Shown piece after piece: positions 58,822 through 64,000 of a stretch of DNA of 64,000 bases. The translations under genes and the position numbers were made by a program. The notes beneath the pieces were generated by a model. It was not told the origin of the DNA. It saw only the letters and a list, made by a program, of their open reading frames with translations, and searched no databases. Every line of letters begins with the position of its first letter. Within the stretch, counting starts at the first letter, position 1. Source of the stretch: Companilactobacillus alimentarius DSM 20249 (GTDB lineage Bacteria > Bacillota > Bacilli > Lactobacillales > Lactobacillaceae); the NCBI RefSeq assembly GCF_002849895.1, contig NZ_CP018867.1:2170001-2234000 (forward strand), read 5' to 3'.

Positions 58822-60240
58822 TTACGCTTCTTTATCTGATGGAACCATCTTGTCATTGAAACCGAACAAGTAAGTTAATACAAAGGCAGCGATAAAGGCA
58901 ACTAAGTGTGAAACTATGTAAGCCGTAAAGTTTGAATCAATTCCTGCTTTAGGATTAATAAAAGATGGGAAACCAATTAGACTGCCAGTGAAACCATAAA
59001 TTACTAAATGCATACCACCAGCAACAGCGCCACCCAAGGCGTTACCAATCATAGTCATATAAAAGACTTTCTTATATTTTAATAAAATACCATAAAGTGA
59101 AGGTTCTGCAATTCCACAAAAGGCAGAAACACCAGCAGAATAGCCTAAAGCTTCTAACTTTTTCTTCTTAGTCTTAATGGCTACAGCTAATACACTTCCG
59201 GCAATTCCAACGGCAGTGATTGAAGTTAAAGCACAGATGACACTTTGACCGTTAACCGCAAGATCGTTGATAACAATGGGAATAAGGGGCCAGTGAAGTC
59301 CGAAGACAACTAGAATTGGGTAGAAGGCTCCATAAATTGCTCCACCAATAATCCCATTGAAAGAAAGTAGAATTGAGATACCGTCAGCCAAACCTTTACT
59401 TAAAACAGTGATAACTGGTGCAACCGCTAGTAAAAGAATGAACGAAAGAATAATAATTTCAATAATAGGGGCAAAGATACCTTGAATCATTTCAGGGATA
59501 ATCTTCTTAATATATTTTTCTAAATATTTGCCTAACCAGGCTGCGACAATAATGGGAAAGACGGATCCAGAATAATTCATGATCTTTACTGCATAGTCGC
59601 CGAATAAGCCGATTTCCTGGGTCTTAGCTTGAGCAATTCCAATAATATTAGGATGAATTAGAAAAGCTCCAATAACAGCAATTGCAATCGGATCAGAGCC
59701 GAGTTTTTTGGCGGCAGTGAATCCTAGAATAACGGGAAGAAAGTAAAAAATTGTGTCGGCCATTGTATTTATTAGTAAGAAAATACCTGACTTGTCGCTG
59801 AGTACATGAGCACTTACTAAACCTGCTAAAATTCCCTTAGTAATACCGGATCCCGCTAGAACACCGATAATTGGCATCATAGATGCTGTTAAAACTCCAA
59901 TAAATTCATCATAGCCATGTCTAAAATGTTGGGCGAAACCTTTTGGCTTTGGTTCTTCTGAAGGTTCTGGAGGTGTTTCTTTGGATTCAGCTAAGTTAGG
60001 TAGTTCATTAATAATAATGTCATAGACGTCACTAACTCGATTACCAATAACAATTTGATACTGCCCCTGGGCTTTCATAACTTTAATGGTAATATCAAGT
60101 TTTTCAATTGCTGCAGTGTCAGCTTTTGCTTCATCTTTTAGAGTAAAACGCAAACGGGTCATACAGTGAATCAAAGTGTTGATGTTTTCCTCTCCACCAA
60201 CAAGGGAGATGATTTTTTTTGCATCCTCAGTATATTTCAT
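58822..60240 (-). CDS. PTS EIIBC permease, glucose/beta-glucoside superfamily, without EIIA
   Basis: The protein has 472 residues. EIIB (1-~80) has the phosphorylated Cys in I-H-C-M-T-R-L-R-F (Cys27). A Pro/Glu/Lys linker (~84-100) joins the EIIC domain with about ten membrane helices and G-I-A-E-P-S-L-Y-G (~373). No EIIA domain follows, so a separate EIIA must supply phosphate, as for TreP or SacP types. The sugar cannot be told: beta-glucoside, trehalose or sucrose are possible. It is 11 bases after the esterase gene and no phospho-glycosidase is adjacent. Confidence 0.88.
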   Translation of the reverse strand: MKYTEDAKKIISLVGGEENINTLIHCMTRLRFTLKDEAKADTAAIEKLDITIKVMKAQGQYQIVIGNRVSDVYDIIINELPNLAESKETPPEPSEEPKPKGFAQHFRHGYDEFIGVLTASMMPIIGVLAGSGITKGILAGLVSAHVLSDKSGIFLLINTMADTIFYFLPVILGFTAAKKLGSDPIAIAVIGAFLIHPNIIGIAQAKTQEIGLFGDYAVKIMNYSGSVFPIIVAAWLGKYLEKYIKKIIPEMIQGIFAPIIEIIILSFILLLAVAPVITVLSKGLADGISILLSFNGIIGGAIYGAFYPILVVFGLHWPLIPIVINDLAVNGQSVICALTSITAVGIAGSVLAVAIKTKKKKLEALGYSAGVSAFCGIAEPSLYGILLKYKKVFYMTMIGNALGGAVAGGMHLVIYGFTGSLIGFPSFINPKAGIDSNFTAYIVSHLVAFIAAFVLTYLFGFNDKMVPSDKEA

Positions 60241-60251
60241 CTTTTTCTCCT

Positions 60252-61025
60252 TTACGATAACCTTTCCTCAGGTGAGTAGTTGATTGGTAGCCACTTGAGA
60301 ATTTCTTCAAGATACTTATCCCAGTAGTACCAATCGTGTTTGCCATCTGTAAATTTATGTTCAATAGGAATGTTTAACTGATTCATTGTGTTAATAAAAT
60401 TGAGATTGTCTTGATAAAGGAAATCTTGTTTTCCACACCAGGCAAAGAATTTTGGCAAGGGTTCACTAGTAGACCTAGTTTTAGCCAAGTAGTCCAAGTT
60501 ATCCACCGAAGTATCAAAATCGTCTAATTGATTAAGTGTTCCATACCAGTACTTTTCAGGACGGAAACTTCTTAAAACTAAATTAGATTTCGGATTAAAG
60601 GCACCTGACAAGGCTGCGGCGTAACTGAATTTATTCGTTGATAAAGCCAGTTTGAAGGCTCCATAACCACCCATTGAAGAACCGACAACAAAGTTTTTTT
60701 CTCGTTTATCTGAAAGTTGTGGAAAAAGTTCATGGATCACTCGGGGAATTTCATAAGCAATTTCGTCGTAGTAATTCATCCCATAAGGGGTATTGGCATA
60801 CCAACTCAAATCAGCGTTGGGCATGACTAAAGCGACCTTGGTGCTCTTTAATAGACGCTCGACGCGAGTCTTTCTGATCCAAGATGTATTGTCGTCGCTC
60901 ATGCCGTGTAAAAGATAGATAATTGGTAGCTTGTCTTTAGTTTTATTCTCATCTGGAAGACAAACGTCCATTTGACAATCTTTTAAAAGTGCATTGGAAA
61001 AATAATTTATTTTTAAATGTACCAT
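60252..61025 (-). CDS. Tributyrin-esterase/EstA-like serine esterase
   Basis: The protein has 257 residues from ATG 61025, with GGGAG 6 bases upstream; the TTG 15 bases earlier overlaps that site. Esterase-D fold: oxyanion L-L-H-G-M-S-D-D (~44), nucleophile in G-S-S-M-G-G (~120), acid in G-K-Q-D, and the final His in D-G-K-H-D-W-Y. Homologues hydrolyse short-chain acyl or phenolic esters. The first gene of a two-gene unit with the PTS permease, hinting at de-acylation of an imported glycoside (inference). No signal peptide. Confidence 0.88.
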   Translation of the reverse strand: MVHLKINYFSNALLKDCQMDVCLPDENKTKDKLPIIYLLHGMSDDNTSWIRKTRVERLLKSTKVALVMPNADLSWYANTPYGMNYYDEIAYEIPRVIHELFPQLSDKREKNFVVGSSMGGYGAFKLALSTNKFSYAAALSGAFNPKSNLVLRSFRPEKYWYGTLNQLDDFDTSVDNLDYLAKTRSTSEPLPKFFAWCGKQDFLYQDNLNFINTMNQLNIPIEHKFTDGKHDWYYWDKYLEEILKWLPINYSPEERLS

Positions 61026-61075
61026 TTTTTGCTCCCACAATTTTATTTATCATGAAAGATAGTTAACTAAACTCA

Positions 61076-61105
61076 TTGACAGATACTATTGTAATCGCAT
61101 ACACT
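61076..61105 (+). promoter_or_regulatory. Promoter of the AraC-family gene
   Basis: TTGACA (61076-61081), 18 bases, TACACT (61100-61105), in the divergent region. A palindrome TAGTTAACTA (61060-61069) beside it may be an operator. Confidence 0.65.
61090..61103. promoter_or_regulatory. Candidate cre (CcpA) site
   Basis: TGTAATCGCATACA matches the cre consensus TGWAANCGNTNWCA at all but one fixed position and overlaps the AraC gene -10. It suggests carbon catabolite repression of the locus. Confidence 0.6.
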
Positions 61106-61173
61106 ATCTTAGGATAAGTTGTTATTTGTTCAATTGACTACCGATTTTTGTTCTTTTGAAAGGGGACTAAATT

Positions 61174-62031
61174 ATGTCAACTCCAATGGAATTCTTGGAA
61201 TTTAATCAAATTGATCCAATTAAGTTGATCTATCATCGTCCAATCGGTAAGAAGTATGTAGTTCCTCATTGGCATGAGGCTGTGGAAATCACTTATGTTG
61301 AAAAAGGTTATCCCGGAGACATCTATATTGAAGATAATAGGTATTCGTTGAAGCAAGGCGATATTTATATTATCAATTCACGTTTGATCCACGGATTCGA
61401 TAGCGTGATTACCAAAAATGATCGAATTCTAACTTTATTGCTCAATTACGAGTGGTTAAGGAAGTGTTTACCGGAAACTATGGCGACAAAATCATTTGCC
61501 TTAATTAAGTCTCCACAAAATAAACAGCAACGTTCTAGTTTTAATGCCTTAGTTAAGTTGATCGAAGAATTAAATACTTATGCACAGCAAGTTAATTCAG
61601 ACAGGAATCATCTAATGAAATTAAATTTAGAAATTAGGATTATTAGTATTTTGGTCAATGATTTTACAGTTGAGAGGACTATTAAAACTAATATTCCTGA
61701 AGTAATAGCGGAAATTATAAAAGATTTTCACGATAATTATCAAGATGAGATTCACTTATCTAATTTGGCATCACAGTACAATTACAGCTATGCATACTTT
61801 TCTAAGCTTTTTAAAAAATACTTGGGTGTTGCACCGAAAAAATATCTGACTCTATTACGGGTTCAAAAGGCTGCTGAATTAATTGAACAGACGAATGATA
61901 ATTTCAATAAAATTGCTTTTGATACTGGCTTTCCAGATGAGAAAAGTTTTTATATGTCATTTAAAGAACGTTATAAACAGACGCCTCTGCAACATCGAAA
62001 AAAGACTCACAAGATTATCGGGATTAAATAG
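61174..62031 (+). CDS. AraC-family transcriptional regulator
   Basis: The protein has 285 residues. An N-terminal cupin sensor (about 20-100; P-H-W-H-E-A-V-E and G-D-I-Y-I-I-N) is followed by a C-terminal double helix-turn-helix (~185-280; L-S-N-L-A-S-Q-Y-N-Y-S-Y-A-Y-F-S-K-L-F-K and I-A-F-D-T-G-F). It is divergent from the esterase-PTS genes, so probably their activator in response to a sugar. ATG after AAAGGGGAC. Followed 15 bases later by a GntR-type gene, likely cotranscribed. Confidence 0.9.
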   Translation: MSTPMEFLEFNQIDPIKLIYHRPIGKKYVVPHWHEAVEITYVEKGYPGDIYIEDNRYSLKQGDIYIINSRLIHGFDSVITKNDRILTLLLNYEWLRKCLPETMATKSFALIKSPQNKQQRSSFNALVKLIEELNTYAQQVNSDRNHLMKLNLEIRIISILVNDFTVERTIKTNIPEVIAEIIKDFHDNYQDEIHLSNLASQYNYSYAYFSKLFKKYLGVAPKKYLTLLRVQKAAELIEQTNDNFNKIAFDTGFPDEKSFYMSFKERYKQTPLQHRKKTHKIIGIK

Positions 62032-62046
62032 AGAGGAAATTTAGTA

Positions 62047-62775
62047 ATGGCTGAAAAAGTTGATTTAGATTCAATAGTGAAAAGAATGATTTCTGAGATT
62101 CAATCAGGTGAATTAGTTGATGATAATTTGAAATTACCTTCAGAACCACTTTTAATGAAACACTATCAAATAACCCACTATGCCTTAAGACAAGCATTGA
62201 AACAAATGAATTTAATGGGATATGTTTATCAAGTACATGGGGTAGGGACTTTTGTTCGTCATCAACAGACAAGAGATTCAATTGCAATTGAACACGAAAC
62301 TGGTTTATCAGAAGAGATGAGACGAATCGGTAGAAATTTAACGACTAAAACTGCTTCACAGCGAGTTATTAAAGCCTCAGAAGCTGATTTTTTATCGAAG
62401 ACGTATCACTTTAAAGATGATGACGAATTAATTGATATTAAACGATACCGGTGTTTAGATGGTAAGCCATATTTAATGGAGCATTCTTATTATCGTAAGA
62501 GTTTAATAGATAATATCCCGATGAAGGCTCTATATGGATCATTGTTTGAATATTTTGAAGAGAGTCGAAAAACTCAAATCGGGTTCATTGATGAAATTAT
62601 CATGTCGACATTTTTACCTCAAGATGCGGCTGAATTTATGAATTTATCAGTTAATTCACCATCTTTATTGATTAATGACGAATCCTATTTAAGCAATGGC
62701 GAACTATTAGCTTTTTCAAAACAGTATTATAATTACGAAAATACGAAATTTTTCGTGGTAAAAAAGATTCATTGA
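62047..62775 (+). CDS. GntR/HutC-family regulator with UTRA domain
   Basis: The protein has 242 residues. Winged helix at 1-~75 (L-P-S-E-P-L-L-M-K-H-Y and V-H-G-V-G-T-F-V) and a UTRA effector domain at ~95-238 (Y-L-M-E-H-S-Y-Y). Relatives such as TreR or BglR sense sugar phosphates and repress PTS genes, which fits the nearby PTS. Its recognition helix is I-T-H-Y-A-L-R-Q-A-L-K-Q-M, where family members usually have S-R-x-T-V/A-R-x-A. Confidence 0.9.
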   Translation: MAEKVDLDSIVKRMISEIQSGELVDDNLKLPSEPLLMKHYQITHYALRQALKQMNLMGYVYQVHGVGTFVRHQQTRDSIAIEHETGLSEEMRRIGRNLTTKTASQRVIKASEADFLSKTYHFKDDDELIDIKRYRCLDGKPYLMEHSYYRKSLIDNIPMKALYGSLFEYFEESRKTQIGFIDEIIMSTFLPQDAAEFMNLSVNSPSLLINDESYLSNGELLAFSKQYYNYENTKFFVVKKIH

Positions 62776-62789
62776 TTCAAAGTTACCGA

Positions 62790-62835
62790 TAAAAAAAGCG
62801 GATTTACTAATTCAATTTGAGTTAGTAAATCCGCT
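62790..62835. terminator. Convergent terminator
   Basis: Arms 62797-62810 and 62822-62835 pair perfectly (14 bp) and the stem extends inward by several pairs. The A-run at 62791-62797 gives T on the minus strand, ending the YdcF gene transcript; the plus side has a weaker T-run. Confidence 0.85.
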
Positions 62836-62839
62836 ATTC

Positions 62840-63943
62840 TTATTTTGCAACAATATCTGTATAAATTGTAATTGCAACCATCAGTAAGATAAAGAAGAGA
62901 ATAATCGAGATCATAATGATGTGCCGCTTTTTGTTCATCAGTAGAACTGCAACAAATTCTCTAATCAAAGCATTAGGTAAAAAGTAAAGTCTGGTTGGTG
63001 CTCCGATTCCATTGGCGGCTAGACCAGCCATTTTGGCATAGAGACCAGCTCGAAAGATGTGGTAATTATTGCTGAAAAATTTTGTATAAACCTTATTGCC
63101 ACTTGAATCCTCTTCAATCAGAGATTTAGAAAATTGCATATTTTGAAGAGTATTCTTAGATTTATCTTCCAAGATAATTAAATCTTTATCCCAACCATGA
63201 TCAATCGCATAATTTGCCATGGCTTTTGCTTCAGAGAGTTTTTCGTCAGCTCCCTGACCACCAGAAAAGACAATTTTGGGAGCTGGGTGTCCTTTTTCGA
63301 TTTGTTTATTAGCAAATTTAATTGCTGCATCAATTCGATTGCCCAATAATTTGGAAACAGTGTCGCCATTGATTAATCCTGCTCCCAAAACAATCAAATA
63401 ATTAGCTTTATATCCTCTAGGGAAGAATTGATACAACAAGACGTTTACCAAGAAATTGTACGAGCAAAGTATTAAATAAGCACCGATGACTGGTAAACCG
63501 GAAATTAAAGTATTGAACCAATTAGGTAAAAATTGTGAATGTCCAGCTAGAAGTCCATTTACAAACCACAGTACAATCAAAAAAATTCCTAGTAACAAAG
63601 TAAGCATATTTGATAAAGTATGGCTCTCATGTTTCCAAACGATTATGGCATTCCATAACAGTAAAGCCCACATAGATATCAGGACTAAAGAGATTATCCC
63701 CAATATTAGTAGGAAGATAATCCCCATCACGGTAACGAATGGTAAATTACCGGTACTAAAAATCAAAACGGCTAATTCTGCTAGAAAGCTAAAGAAAAAA
63801 ATCGAAAAAGTAATACCGTTGATTAAACGTCGTGGTTCTTTTAACCACATGAAAAGGAAAATAATTAACATGACGACTGTGACAGCACCCCAATAAGTCG
63901 AAATTTTTTGTAGAACATTCATATATGGAACAAGTGTATTCAT
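62840..63943 (-). CDS. Membrane YdcF/DUF218-family protein
   Basis: The protein has 367 residues from ATG 63943, chosen because AGAGGTGG lies upstream on the minus strand. About five to six membrane helices fill residues 1-~175; the DUF218 domain follows (Y-L-I-V-L-G-A-G-L-I-N-G near 182, F-S-G-G-Q-G-A-D-E and E-D-K-S-K-N-T-L-Q-N), ending in a last helix (~340-360). ElyC/SanA/YdcF proteins are linked to envelope integrity; the chemistry is unknown. The minus-strand promoter would lie at or beyond the window edge. Confidence 0.85.
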   Translation of the reverse strand: MNTLVPYMNVLQKISTYWGAVTVVMLIIFLFMWLKEPRRLINGITFSIFFFSFLAELAVLIFSTGNLPFVTVMGIIFLLILGIISLVLISMWALLLWNAIIVWKHESHTLSNMLTLLLGIFLIVLWFVNGLLAGHSQFLPNWFNTLISGLPVIGAYLILCSYNFLVNVLLYQFFPRGYKANYLIVLGAGLINGDTVSKLLGNRIDAAIKFANKQIEKGHPAPKIVFSGGQGADEKLSEAKAMANYAIDHGWDKDLIILEDKSKNTLQNMQFSKSLIEEDSSGNKVYTKFFSNNYHIFRAGLYAKMAGLAANGIGAPTRLYFLPNALIREFVAVLLMNKKRHIIMISIILFFILLMVAITIYTDIVAK

Positions 63944-64000
63944 TAAGTCCACCTCTTTTAAATTAGATAAAATCCCCATAATTACCTTAATTTTATACCT

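Overview
The window looks like a chromosomal segment of a low-GC Lactobacillaceae species, most like Companilactobacillus. This is judged from the A+T-rich sequence, frequent TTG/GTG starts behind strong GGAGG sites, one L-lactate dehydrogenase beside pth-mfd, the EcfA1-EcfA2-EcfT-TruA module directly after rplQ, and a padA/padR pair. The genus is inferred from gene order and protein character, not from a database comparison.

Positions 1-6075 are accessory DNA. They hold a LysR-like 3' remnant; a ribbon-helix-helix (RHH) regulator with an unanchored SPFH protein; an Abi-family HEPN protein preceded by its own strong promoter and a short terminator-ended transcript; a phenolic acid decarboxylase with its PadR regulator and ATGT-N8-ACAT operator; a Mor-like DNA-binding protein; and a complete IS3-family element with a probable -1 frameshift site. 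The Abi locus, with its candidate upstream RNA, is the most interesting part of the window.

Positions 6085-23363 carry housekeeping genes. A CBS-ACT protein and ldh lie on the minus strand. On the plus strand follow pth, mfd, a SpoVB/MurJ-fold flippase, rqcP, divIC, a yabR-like S1 gene, tilS, hpt, ftsH, hslO, dusB, lysS and four tRNA genes (Val, Thr, Gly, Pro). clpC (23606-26092) has no visible CtsR box. Then come rpoB-rpoC, behind a promoter followed by a terminator-like attenuator, an alpha/beta hydrolase and a convergent prepilin peptidase.

Positions 35248-58132 hold most of the translation machinery: rpsL-rpsG-fusA; a minus-strand CPBP membrane protease; the S10-spc-alpha supercluster (rpsJ to rplQ, including secY, adk, infA and rpmJ); the ECF transporter module with truA; and rplM-rpsI behind its own promoter and leader.

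Positions 58229-64000 are again more accessory: a GNAT acetyltransferase; a minus-strand esterase plus EIIA-less PTS EIIBC; divergent AraC and GntR/UTRA regulators with a near-consensus cre site in the promoter region; and a membrane YdcF-like protein. No CRISPR array, rRNA, prophage or replication origin was seen. No stretch over 300 bases lacks a gene; the longest gaps (about 240-280 bases) hold promoters, leaders, tRNAs or terminators.
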